DNA from: Anaerolineales bacterium
GTDB lineage: Bacteria; Chloroflexota; Anaerolineae; Anaerolineales; Villigracilaceae
Assembly (NCBI GenBank): GCA_025938055.1
Contig: JAICQC010000274.1
Location: forward strand, 1 to 6,300
Reading direction: 5' to 3'
Length of the DNA stretch: 6,300 nucleotides
The position numbers and the translations under genes were made by a program. The stretch's first letter is position 1; each line of letters opens with the position of its first letter. The notes under the pieces were generated by a model. That model was not told the origin of the DNA, did not search any database, and was given only the letters and a program-made list of their open reading frames with translations. Positions 1 through 5,959 of the stretch are shown piece by piece.

Positions 1-464
1 CAGGCGATGACCCTCCACTGATCCGCGCTGATTGCTGAGTCGATTGCAGGCAGGCAGGTCTCACGGCGGTAAACGGCATGGAGCGGCTCGTAGCCTTCCT
101 CCGACCTTGCGATGACGACATCCGCTTCTTCGTCAAGGAGCAGCCGTGTCGCTGCCTCAAGGAGGGAGGCGCTGGCAAAAGGCATGTCACATGCTACGAC
201 CGCGACGGTGGGGTGTTTCGCAGAAGCGATCGCCGTGTAGAGTCCGCCCAGGGCGCCGCGGCCCGGCTTGAGGTCAGGGTGGAGCGGCAAATTCAGGAAC
301 AGGTAATCCGCGGGGCGATTCGTCGTCACGATCACTTCATCGGCGATGGGAGTCAGTCGTTCGACTACACGCTGAATGAGCGGACGCCCGAGAAAGGACT
401 TGAGCGCTTTATCCTGTCCCATACGTGAGGACTCGCCGCCAGCCTGGATGCAAACAGTAAGCAT
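1..464 (-). CDS. mobA: Molybdenum cofactor guanylyltransferase (MobA family), 3' end outside window
   Basis: Reading the minus strand from ATG at 464 gives 154 codons open to the window edge. The product should transfer GMP from GTP to molybdopterin cofactor in the cytoplasm, making the guanine dinucleotide form used by DMSO-reductase-type enzymes. Visible motifs: the nucleotide-binding loop QAGGESSRMGQDKAL (residues 7-21), LGGLYTAI (72-79), ACDMPF (91-96, with the metal-binding Asp of this family) and EPLHAVYRR (126-134). These appear in the family order. Full-length MobA is usually about 190-200 residues, so roughly 40 C-terminal residues are missing. The start fits the family, whose glycine-rich loop lies a few residues from the N-terminus. 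There is no Shine-Dalgarno sequence upstream, but a TATAAT lies 7 nt before the ATG, which suggests a leaderless mRNA. It is divergent from the radical-SAM gene. A related nucleotidyltransferase of the same fold is the main alternative. Confidence 0.88.
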   Translation of the reverse strand, partial: MLTVCIQAGGESSRMGQDKALKSFLGRPLIQRVVERLTPIADEVIVTTNRPADYLFLNLPLHPDLKPGRGALGGLYTAIASAKHPTVAVVACDMPFASASLLEAATRLLLDEEADVVIARSEEGYEPLHAVYRRETCLPAIDSAISADQWRVIA

Positions 465-471
465 TTGGAGT

Positions 472-477
472 ATTATA
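472..477 (-). promoter_or_regulatory. -10 box of the mobA promoter
   Basis: The minus strand reads TATAAT here, a perfect -10 consensus ending 7 nt before the mobA ATG at 464. Transcription would then start at or next to the start codon, giving a leaderless transcript, consistent with the absence of a ribosome binding site. No convincing -35 is seen (the best is a weak TTTCCG at 493-498). On the plus strand the same AT block reads TATTATAAGG and could also serve as a -10 for the divergent radical-SAM gene, but that side is weaker. Confidence 0.5.
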
Positions 478-500
478 AGGGATGATGGTTTACGGAAAGC

Positions 501-506
501 AGAAGG
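501..506 (+). promoter_or_regulatory. Ribosome binding site deciding the amrS start
   Basis: AGAAGG lies 5 nt upstream of ATG 512. It supports this start over the in-frame ATG at 482, which has no properly spaced site. Confidence 0.55.
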
Positions 507-511
507 TTAGA

Positions 512-1627
512 ATGGCTACAACAATAGGTGAATACCTGGATCAATTAACGGTGACGGGGGAGTTATACAGGAAACTTTCAGACGATACGATTGAATGTTA
601 TGCGTGCGGGCATCGCTGCAAGATCCGCGAGGGGAGGCGAGGTATCTGCCAGGTGCGGTTCAACGAGGGAGGAGAGTTGCGCGTGCCATGGGGATACATC
701 GCGGCGCTGCAAAGCGACCCGGTGGAGAAGAAGCCCTTCTTCCACGTGATGCCCGGCACCAACGCCCTGACGTTCGGGATGCTCGGCTGCGACTTCCACT
801 GCGGATACTGTCAAAACTGGCTCACGTCGCAGGCGATGCGGGACCCGTCTTCGGATATGTCGATCAATTACATCCGTAAGATTTCTCCGCCAGAGATGGT
901 GCAACTCGCACACCAGACAAATGCTTCTGTAGTAGTTTCGTCCTACAATGAGCCTCTCATCACCAGTGAATGGGCGGTGGAGATCTTTAAGGAAGCAAAA
1001 GCTGCGGGCTTGATGTGTGCCTACGTTTCCAATGGCAACAACACGCCGGAAGTGATGGAGTATATCCGTCCGTATATTTCCGCCTATAAAGTGGACCTGA
1101 AGTGTATGCAGGATAAGAACTACCGCAAGCTGGGCGGCGTGCTGCAAAACACACTGGATGGGATCAAGCGCGCCCACGAGATGGGTTTGTGGGTGGAGAT
1201 CGTCACCCTGACCATCCCCGGCTTCAACGATGCGAACGAGGAGTTATGGGACGCGGCGCGCTTCATCGCCGGAGTCTCGAAGGATATCCCCTGGCATGTG
1301 ACAGCCTTTCACAAGGACTACAAGATGACCGATCCTGATAACACCGACGCCAAAACGCTTCTGCGAGCGGCGGAGATCGGGCACGAAGCCGGGCTGCGCT
1401 TTGTGTACGCGGGCAACCTGCCGGGTCAGGTTGGGGAGTATGAAGATACGTTCTGTCCGCATTGCAATCACAGACTGATCCGGCGCAGCGGGTATGTTAT
1501 CCTTGAGTATCACATTACCGGTGACGGGACATGCCCGCAGTGCAAGAGCAGGATTCCCGGACTGTGGCCCAAAGACCCCTCTCAGGTAGTGTTAAATGGA
1601 TTGGGTATACCCCTACCCGTTCACTAG
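512..1627 (+). CDS. amrS: AmmeMemoRadiSam system radical SAM enzyme
   Basis: A cytoplasmic radical-SAM protein of the PflA-like COG1180 group, reaction unknown. Numbered from the alternative upstream ATG at 482: an N-terminal four-Cys cluster CYACGHRC...GIC (C39, C42, C46, C56) followed by QVRFN; the radical-SAM [4Fe-4S] motif CDFHCGYC (C103, C107, C110); YNEP (155-158), SNGN (183-186) and YKVDLK (202-207) in the barrel; and a C-terminal zinc-ribbon pattern CPHC...CPQC (C325, C328, C351, C354) ending in IPGLW. This architecture matches the AmrS subfamily rather than a plain glycyl-radical activase, which lacks both the Cys-rich head and the ribbon tail. I chose ATG 512 because AGAAGG at 501-506 lies 5 nt before it; ATG 482 (10 more residues) has only a distant GGAG or an abutting AAGGG. 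In many genomes AmrS is encoded with Memo and AMMECR1 proteins, but neither is visible here. Confidence 0.87.
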   Translation: MATTIGEYLDQLTVTGELYRKLSDDTIECYACGHRCKIREGRRGICQVRFNEGGELRVPWGYIAALQSDPVEKKPFFHVMPGTNALTFGMLGCDFHCGYCQNWLTSQAMRDPSSDMSINYIRKISPPEMVQLAHQTNASVVVSSYNEPLITSEWAVEIFKEAKAAGLMCAYVSNGNNTPEVMEYIRPYISAYKVDLKCMQDKNYRKLGGVLQNTLDGIKRAHEMGLWVEIVTLTIPGFNDANEELWDAARFIAGVSKDIPWHVTAFHKDYKMTDPDNTDAKTLLRAAEIGHEAGLRFVYAGNLPGQVGEYEDTFCPHCNHRLIRRSGYVILEYHITGDGTCPQCKSRIPGLWPKDPSQVVLNGLGIPLPVH

Positions 1628-1722
1628 CGCACCTTGCAGGGTTAGGCGTAGAATGGTTCTTAATGCTGACAACAAAAATAAGAAATGAATCACCTTTGCG
1701 CTCTGTAAATTTCTTTTTGCTG

Positions 1723-1728
1723 TATAAT
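1723..1728 (+). promoter_or_regulatory. -10 box for the binding-protein/permease operon
   Basis: A perfect TATAAT in an AT-rich stretch, 101 nt upstream of the GTG start of the first binding protein. Transcription would start near 1735, giving a leader of about 95 nt that contains the GAAGGAGGT element and the start-site hairpin. No good -35 hexamer is found at 16-18 bp spacing, so the promoter may depend on an activator or another sigma contact. Between the amrS stop (1627) and this box I see no gene and no convincing intrinsic terminator. Confidence 0.5.
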
Positions 1729-1744
1729 CTGCTCACTCACTTCG

Positions 1745-1759
1745 GAAGGAGGTGCCGCG
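1745..1759 (+). promoter_or_regulatory. Conserved leader element, copy 1 (GAAGGAGGTGCCGCG)
   Basis: This 15-nt element recurs as GAAGGAGGTTCCGCG upstream of the second binding-protein gene at 5852-5866. It lies 85 nt before the GTG start and just downstream of the predicted transcription start. GAAGGAGGT resembles a full-strength Shine-Dalgarno sequence, yet no start codon follows at normal spacing. It may be a ribosome standby site, an RNA structure element or a DNA operator. Confidence 0.4.
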
Positions 1760-1809
1760 TCACAGATTATTCCGATTCCCTGATCCTGCATAATTAAATT
1801 CAAACCAAA

Positions 1810-1862
1810 ATTCTCTCAGGAGGAGAAACGTGAAACGCAACCTATATATTTTGTTGTCGCTT
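1810..1862 (+). repeat. Duplicated start-site cassette, copy 1
   Basis: The stretch from ATTCTCTCAGG through the ribosome binding site, GTG start and first signal-peptide codons is nearly repeated at 5906-5959. The ribosome binding site region is identical, with one inserted C just before the second GTG and mostly silent changes in the coding part. Within it, TTCTC (1811-1815) and GAGAA (1823-1827) can pair around the loop TCAGGAG, putting most of the AGGAGG site in a hairpin loop. Confidence 0.6.
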
Positions 1863-3590
1863 CTGGTGATCGCCAGTGTGCTTACGGCATGCGGCGGCGC
1901 ACCTGCTACTGCGACAGAAGCGCCACCTGTGGTGACAGAACCACCGGCCACCGAAGCGCCCGCAACAGAAGCCCCGGCGACCGAGGCACCTGCCACCGAA
2001 GCCCCTTCTACCTATGAAGGCTTGCTGGTGGAAGCCCCCGATTGTGAATATGGTGGTGAGATCCAGTCCATCGAAGCGGTGGATGAGTTCACTGTCAAGT
2101 TCAACTTGTGCGTGCCTGACCCCGCCTTCCCCTCAAAGATCGCATTTTCATCCTTTGCCATTCAGCCCCAGGAGCACCTGGAAGCGACTGAAGGCAGACC
2201 ACTTGAAAACCCCATTGGCACTGGTCCATACATGGTCGAGTCCTGGGAACGCGGTAATCAGCTGGTCTTCACCCGCTTTGACGATTACTGGGGTGAGCCT
2301 GCCCTGAACCAGACACTTGTGTTCCGCTGGAGCACCGAATCAGCCCAGCGCCTGCTCGAGCTCCAGTCTGGCACGGTGGATGCAATCGACAATCCCGGTC
2401 CTGATGATTTCGAGACGATCGAAGGCGATGCGAACCTCCAGCTGGTCCCGCGTGAAGCCTTGAGCATTTTCTACATTGGCTTCAACAACAACCCAACGGC
2501 AGAAGGCTTCGATAACAGCACAAATCCGCTTGCGAATGAACAGGTTCGCCAGGCGATTGCCATGGGCATCGACCGCGCCCGCATCGTGGACAACTTCTAT
2601 CCGCCCGGTTCGTCTGTGGCCTCTCACTTTACACCATGTTCCATCCCGAACGGTTGTGTTGGTGAAGAGTGGTACGAATTCGATGTGGAAGCTGCCCAGG
2701 CGTTGCTCGCCGAAGCCGGCTATCCCGATGGTTTTGAAACAGTCATTAACTACCGTGACGTCGTCCGCGGCTATCTCCCCGACCCGAACGTTGTGGCTCA
2801 GGACATTCAAGCCCAATTGCAGGAGAACCTGAACATCACCGCCAACATTGAGGTGATGGAATCCGGCGCCTTCCTCGACGCAGCGGACTCCGGTCAGTTG
2901 ACCGGCATTCACCTGCTCGGCTGGGGCGCTGACTATCCTGACCAGACGAACTTCCTGGGTTACCATTTCGGTGCTGGTTCTTCGGACCAGTTCGGCGACA
3001 AGTTCGATGATATTGTGGAAGCCATCGAAGCAGGTGCCCAGCTTTCAACCGAAGAGGAACGTGCTCCTCATTATGAGGCTGCCAACAATGCCATCAAACA
3101 GCACGTCCCGATGATCCCGGTTGCTTGGGGCGGCTCTGGTGTGGCATACAAGGCTGCTGTCGAAGGTGCTCACGCCAGTCCTCTTGGCAATGAGAACTTC
3201 GCTGTGACCGGCATCTCCGGACAGGATACCTTTGTCTGGATGCAGAATGCCGAACCGATCTCCCTGTACTGCGCCGATGAAACCGACGGCGAATCCCTGC
3301 GTGCCTGTGAGCAGGTGACCCAGTCACTGCTTGGCTACGAAGTCGGCGGAACGGCTGTGGAACCTGCCCTGGCAGAATCCTATGAACCCAACGAAGACCT
3401 GACCGAGTGGACCTTCCACTTGCGCCAGGGTGTTCTGTTCCACGATGGCTCCACGCTCGATGCAAACGATGTGGTGACGTCCCTGAGTGTCCAGTGGGAT
3501 GCGGCTAATCCGCTCCATACTGGGAATACTGGTGGGTTCACCTACTGGAGCGGTCTCTTTGGTCCGTTCCTGAATGCTCCACCGCAATAA
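1830..3590 (+). CDS. Peptide/nickel-type ABC transporter substrate-binding lipoprotein, SBP_bac_5 family, apparently circularly permuted
   Basis: A lipid-anchored extracytoplasmic binding protein (586 residues) expected to deliver peptides or similar solutes to the DppB/DppC permeases downstream. GTG start with AGGAGG (1818-1823) 6 nt upstream. Residues 1-21 are a lipoprotein signal peptide with lipobox LTAC (C21); residues 22-60 are a linker with four PATEA repeats. The SBP_bac_5 motifs follow in an unusual order: IEAVDEFTVKF (81-91), GTGPY (130-134), VRQAIAMGIDR (239-249), EAAQALLAEAGYPDGF (287-302), then EPALAESY (511-518), WTFHLRQGVLFHDG (527-540) and DVVTSL (547-552). In ordinary members the last three precede IEAVD. 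Each block occurs once, so this reads as a circular permutation rather than a fusion or partial duplication. Six further Cys form three sequence-near pairs (72/94, 270/276, 481/493). Substrate unknown. Confidence 0.9.
   Translation: MKRNLYILLSLLVIASVLTACGGAPATATEAPPVVTEPPATEAPATEAPATEAPATEAPSTYEGLLVEAPDCEYGGEIQSIEAVDEFTVKFNLCVPDPAFPSKIAFSSFAIQPQEHLEATEGRPLENPIGTGPYMVESWERGNQLVFTRFDDYWGEPALNQTLVFRWSTESAQRLLELQSGTVDAIDNPGPDDFETIEGDANLQLVPREALSIFYIGFNNNPTAEGFDNSTNPLANEQVRQAIAMGIDRARIVDNFYPPGSSVASHFTPCSIPNGCVGEEWYEFDVEAAQALLAEAGYPDGFETVINYRDVVRGYLPDPNVVAQDIQAQLQENLNITANIEVMESGAFLDAADSGQLTGIHLLGWGADYPDQTNFLGYHFGAGSSDQFGDKFDDIVEAIEAGAQLSTEEERAPHYEAANNAIKQHVPMIPVAWGGSGVAYKAAVEGAHASPLGNENFAVTGISGQDTFVWMQNAEPISLYCADETDGESLRACEQVTQSLLGYEVGGTAVEPALAESYEPNEDLTEWTFHLRQGVLFHDGSTLDANDVVTSLSVQWDAANPLHTGNTGGFTYWSGLFGPFLNAPPQ
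1944..2003 (+). repeat. Four tandem 15-bp units encoding PATEA
   Basis: Codons 39-58 of the binding protein encode PATEA four times. The copies differ at synonymous positions, so selection appears to keep the peptide rather than the DNA. It is a flexible tether between the lipid-modified Cys and the folded domain. The minus-strand open frame rich in AGASV across this region is only its antisense reading. Confidence 0.85.
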
Positions 3591-3610
3591 CCCTAAGCAC
3601 CAGGCTATCT

Positions 3611-3638
3611 TCCCCCGGTGAGTTTCCTCACCGGGGGA
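3611..3638 (+). promoter_or_regulatory. Strong intercistronic stem-loop between binding protein and permease
   Basis: TCCCCCGGTGAG (3611-3622) pairs perfectly with CTCACCGGGGGA (3627-3638) around a TTTC loop: 12 bp, GC-rich, 20 nt after the binding-protein stop. No T-run follows, so it is not a standard intrinsic terminator for the plus strand. By analogy with other importer operons it may protect the 3' end of the binding-protein mRNA or lower transcription into the permease genes, so that the binding protein is made in excess. It also buries GTG 3618, the first in-frame start candidate of dppB. Confidence 0.7.
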
Positions 3639-3650
3639 CCTAAGAAGCCA

Positions 3651-4730
3651 ATGACCACTTATATTCTTCGACGCATCCTTCTCAGCATCCCGGTTCTATT
3701 CGGAATTTTGTTTGCCACGTTTGCACTGGGACGTTTGATCCCGGGGGACCCTTGTCGTGCCATGCTGGGGGAAAAAGCGACTGACGCAGTCTGCAATGAA
3801 TTTATTCAGCGCCACGGGTTGGATAGACCCATCCTCGTTCAGTTTGGTTATTACGTTAATGAAATCGCCCATGGCGATTTTGGGCGTTCCTTCCGTTTTT
3901 CAAAACCTGTCGGTGAACTGTTGATGGAGCGTCTGCCGATCACAGTGGAGTTGAGCATGGCAGCGCTCCTGGTGAGTATTGTAGTTGGGGTGCCTCTGGG
4001 CGTGATCTCGGCTGTCCGGCATAATTCCTGGGTGGATGTGGTCACCATGCTCTGGGCAAATACGGGGGTGTCTATGCCGGTCTTCTGGCTGGGCTTGATG
4101 CTCGCCTATATTTTCGCCCTCGCTCTTAAAGATACACCGTTCCAGCTGCCTCCTTCCGGGCGGCTTTCCCCTGGATTAATTACGGTTCCGTTTTATGAGA
4201 TCTGGGGTCTCGAGCTGACGCCGGGTACAACCACCTTTACCATCCTTGATTTCCTAAGCCGTATGAACATCTTGAACGGACTGCTTAGCACGGATTTTGC
4301 GCTTGTGAAAGATGCCCTCGTTCATTTGATTCTTCCGGCAGTAGCCTTGAGCACTATTCCAATGGCAATTATCGCGCGCATGACGCGTTCCTCCATGCTG
4401 GAGGTGCTGGGGCAGGATTACATCCGCACCGCACGCGCGAAAGGCTTGCGGCAGAGAGCGGTCGTGATGAAGCATGCCTTCCGCAACGCCCAGCTTCCAC
4501 TGGTCACAGTGATTGGTCTTTCGCTGGGCGGCCTGCTGGGGGGCGCGGTATTGACCGAAACCGTGTTCAACCTGTCGGGTGTGGGGCGCATCCTGTATGA
4601 TGCCATTACCGCGCGCGATTATGGGATCGTGCAGGCATTCACCGTCGTCATCGCTATCTTCTTCGTCATTCTCAATCTTGTCGTTGATATCTCCTATGCC
4701 TATCTTGATCCCCGCATCCGACTGGAATAA
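3651..4730 (+). CDS. dppB: ABC transporter permease, DppB/OppB type
   Basis: Inner-membrane channel subunit of the peptide/nickel-type importer (359 residues). It starts with the family's typical MTTYILRRILLSIPVLFGI, a short cytoplasmic segment leading into transmembrane helix 1. Then come the extracytoplasmic LIPGDPC (29-35), the HGLDRPILVQF region (55-65), a membrane core from about 97, and the EAA-type cytoplasmic loop EVLGQDYIRTARAKGL (251-266) that contacts the ATPase. It ends in VDISYAYLDPRIRLE. The loop at about 160-220 is longer than I recall for E. coli DppB. I chose ATG 3651 over the in-frame GTG 3618 because the extra residues (MSFLTGGPKKP) are atypical, GTG 3618 is inside a 12-bp hairpin, and AAGAAG (3642-3647) precedes the ATG, though the site is weak. 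It follows the binding-protein gene by 60 bp. Confidence 0.92.
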   Translation: MTTYILRRILLSIPVLFGILFATFALGRLIPGDPCRAMLGEKATDAVCNEFIQRHGLDRPILVQFGYYVNEIAHGDFGRSFRFSKPVGELLMERLPITVELSMAALLVSIVVGVPLGVISAVRHNSWVDVVTMLWANTGVSMPVFWLGLMLAYIFALALKDTPFQLPPSGRLSPGLITVPFYEIWGLELTPGTTTFTILDFLSRMNILNGLLSTDFALVKDALVHLILPAVALSTIPMAIIARMTRSSMLEVLGQDYIRTARAKGLRQRAVVMKHAFRNAQLPLVTVIGLSLGGLLGGAVLTETVFNLSGVGRILYDAITARDYGIVQAFTVVIAIFFVILNLVVDISYAYLDPRIRLE

Positions 4731-4733
4731 TCC

Positions 4734-5693
4734 ATGAGCCAAGAAGTTCAAGTCATTCAAAGCCTGGACGCTGAAGGTTTATCCATCAATTCTGTGAGCT
4801 TGTGGAATATTACCTGGCATCGTCTGTTGCGCCGCAAATCTGCAATTGTAGGCATGATCATCCTTGGGATGATGGTCTTCATTGCATTGACTGCGCAGTG
4901 GCTTGCCCCGTACAGTCCCACCCGATCCATGCTGGATGTAGATGGTTATCCGGTTCGACCCGAAAAGAGACAGTCGCCCTGTATCCACGCCTTCGGATGT
5001 CCCGAGGACCAGCCACAGCATATCATGGGGCTGGATGGCAACGCCCGCGACGAGTTCAGTCGTATTCTATACGGCGCGCGCTTGAGCCTGATGGTGGGTC
5101 TGCTGACCGTTTCCTTTGCGATCGTGATCGGAACTGTGCTCGGCGCGCTGGGAGGCTACTTTGGCGGCTGGATCGACAACACCATCATGCGCGTCATGGA
5201 TGTATTGCTTGCATTTCCATCCCTCCTCCTGGCGATTGCCATCGTTACTGTTCTCGGACCCGGGCTTCAAAATGCCCTGCTTGCCATTGGCATTGTCTCG
5301 ATCCCGGCGTATGCGCGCGTGGTGCGCGCCAGCGTACTCTCCGTGCGTGAAATGGAGTATGTATCTGCGACTCGTGCACTGGGCGGCGACACGCTGCAGA
5401 TCCTTTTCCGGCGCATCCTGCCCAACGCCCTGACTCCCCTGATCGTGCAGGGAACGCTTGGCATTGCGACCGCCATCCTAGATGCCGCCGCGCTCTCCTT
5501 CCTGGGGCTCGGTGCGCAGCCGCCAACGCCTGAGTGGGGTGCAATGCTTGGCGCCGAACGAAATCAGGTCTTTACCGCCCCGCATCTGGTATTCCTGCCA
5601 GGGATTGCTATTGCATTAACGGTGCTGGCATTTAACCTGTTAGGCGACGGCTTGCGGGATGCGCTCGACCCGCGGCTGGCGCATGTCAGTTAG
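4734..5693 (+). CDS. dppC: ABC transporter permease, DppC/OppC type
   Basis: Second inner-membrane channel subunit, partner of DppB (319 residues). It begins 3 nt after the dppB stop with little Shine-Dalgarno sequence, so translation is probably coupled. Visible features: LLRRKSAIVGMIILGMMVFIAL (first transmembrane helix, about 31-52), LAPYSP (57-62), HIMGLDGNARDEFSRILYGARLSL (96-119, the family's entry motif, usually with GRD where NARD stands here), the LGALGGYFGGWID segment (136-148), and the EAA-type loop SVREMEYVSATRALG (203-217) followed by ILPNALTPLIV. It ends in LGDGLRDALDPRL, typical of DppC. Residues 80-95 form an insert-like extracytoplasmic stretch with two Cys (C83, C89). The ATPases that must energise this pair are not in the window and may lie downstream or elsewhere. 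Confidence 0.93.
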   Translation: MSQEVQVIQSLDAEGLSINSVSLWNITWHRLLRRKSAIVGMIILGMMVFIALTAQWLAPYSPTRSMLDVDGYPVRPEKRQSPCIHAFGCPEDQPQHIMGLDGNARDEFSRILYGARLSLMVGLLTVSFAIVIGTVLGALGGYFGGWIDNTIMRVMDVLLAFPSLLLAIAIVTVLGPGLQNALLAIGIVSIPAYARVVRASVLSVREMEYVSATRALGGDTLQILFRRILPNALTPLIVQGTLGIATAILDAAALSFLGLGAQPPTPEWGAMLGAERNQVFTAPHLVFLPGIAIALTVLAFNLLGDGLRDALDPRLAHVS

Positions 5694-5766
5694 AAAACAA
5701 CCTCAGGGTGGATAGTTTTCGCCGGGCAGTGACCGGCACAATCATTGAAGCGGAATCCGTTCTCTA

Positions 5767-5792
5767 AAAGCCTGCCAGGCTGGCGGTGTTTT
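5767..5792 (+). terminator. Likely intrinsic terminator after dppC
   Basis: CTGCCA (5772-5777) pairs with TGGCGG (5781-5786) around GGC, with one T-G wobble, followed by TGTTTT. The upstream AAAAG can pair with the T-run, allowing a longer, interrupted stem. It lies about 75 nt after the dppC stop and before the leader of the second binding protein, so that gene may need its own promoter or be fed by read-through. A second hairpin, GCCGG/CCGGC (5721-5737), precedes it but has no T-tract. Confidence 0.55.
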
Positions 5793-5851
5793 AGGGGCAG
5801 ATCGATGTTACACGTTCAACCTACCAGGAGTGTTCATCCTCCAAGCGTTCA

Positions 5852-5866
5852 GAAGGAGGTTCCGCG
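5852..5866 (+). promoter_or_regulatory. Conserved leader element, copy 2 (GAAGGAGGTTCCGCG)
   Basis: Matches the 1745-1759 element at 14 of 15 positions, 75 nt before the second GTG start. Here its GGAGG (5855-5859) can also pair with an upstream CCTCC (5838-5842) across a 12-nt loop; copy 1 has no equivalent pairing. No clear TATAAT is visible upstream of this copy. Confidence 0.4.
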
Positions 5867-5905
5867 ACCAGATATTTGTCAATGTCCAAGATTTGATATC
5901 CAACC

Positions 5906-5959
5906 ATTCTCTCAGGAGGAGAAACCGTGAAACGTAACCTATACCTTTTACTGTCGCTT
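5906..5959 (+). repeat. Duplicated start-site cassette, copy 2
   Basis: Near-repeat of 1810-1862. TTCTC (5907-5911) and GAGAA (5919-5923) again flank the loop TCAGGAG, and AGGAGG (5914-5919) lies 7 nt before GTG 5927. Similarity falls off quickly once the signal peptide ends. Confidence 0.6.

Noticed and set aside
78..428. Plus-strand open frame of 116 codons
   Set aside because: It is antisense to the mobA gene, whose conserved motifs are clear on the minus strand. Its own translation shows no recognisable motif.
578..1177. Minus-strand open frame of 199 codons
   Set aside because: Antisense to amrS, which carries all the expected Cys motifs. The long frame follows from codon bias of the plus-strand gene.
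1603..1612. Perfect palindrome GGGTATACCC
   Set aside because: A 10-bp palindrome is expected several times by chance in 6.3 kb. It lies inside the amrS coding end and has no second copy that I see.
1752..1793. Possible tiny leader peptide from GTG 1752 after GAAGGAGG
   Set aside because: The GTG overlaps the Shine-Dalgarno-like element with no spacing, and the second copy has GTT at that position.
1531..1797. Plus-strand open frame crossing the end of amrS into the intergenic region
   Set aside because: Its first third overlaps amrS in another frame and the rest crosses the predicted promoter. No ribosome binding site or protein-like composition is seen.
2340..2966. Minus-strand open frame of 208 codons inside the binding-protein gene
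   Set aside because: Fully antisense to a well-supported gene, with no motif or ribosome binding site of its own.
1830..3590. Binding-protein order caused by an assembly error or frameshift
   Set aside because: Considered because the domain order is odd. The frame is uninterrupted, both seams are in frame, neither block is duplicated and the stop falls at a natural boundary. A chance misjoin is unlikely, although long-read confirmation would settle it.
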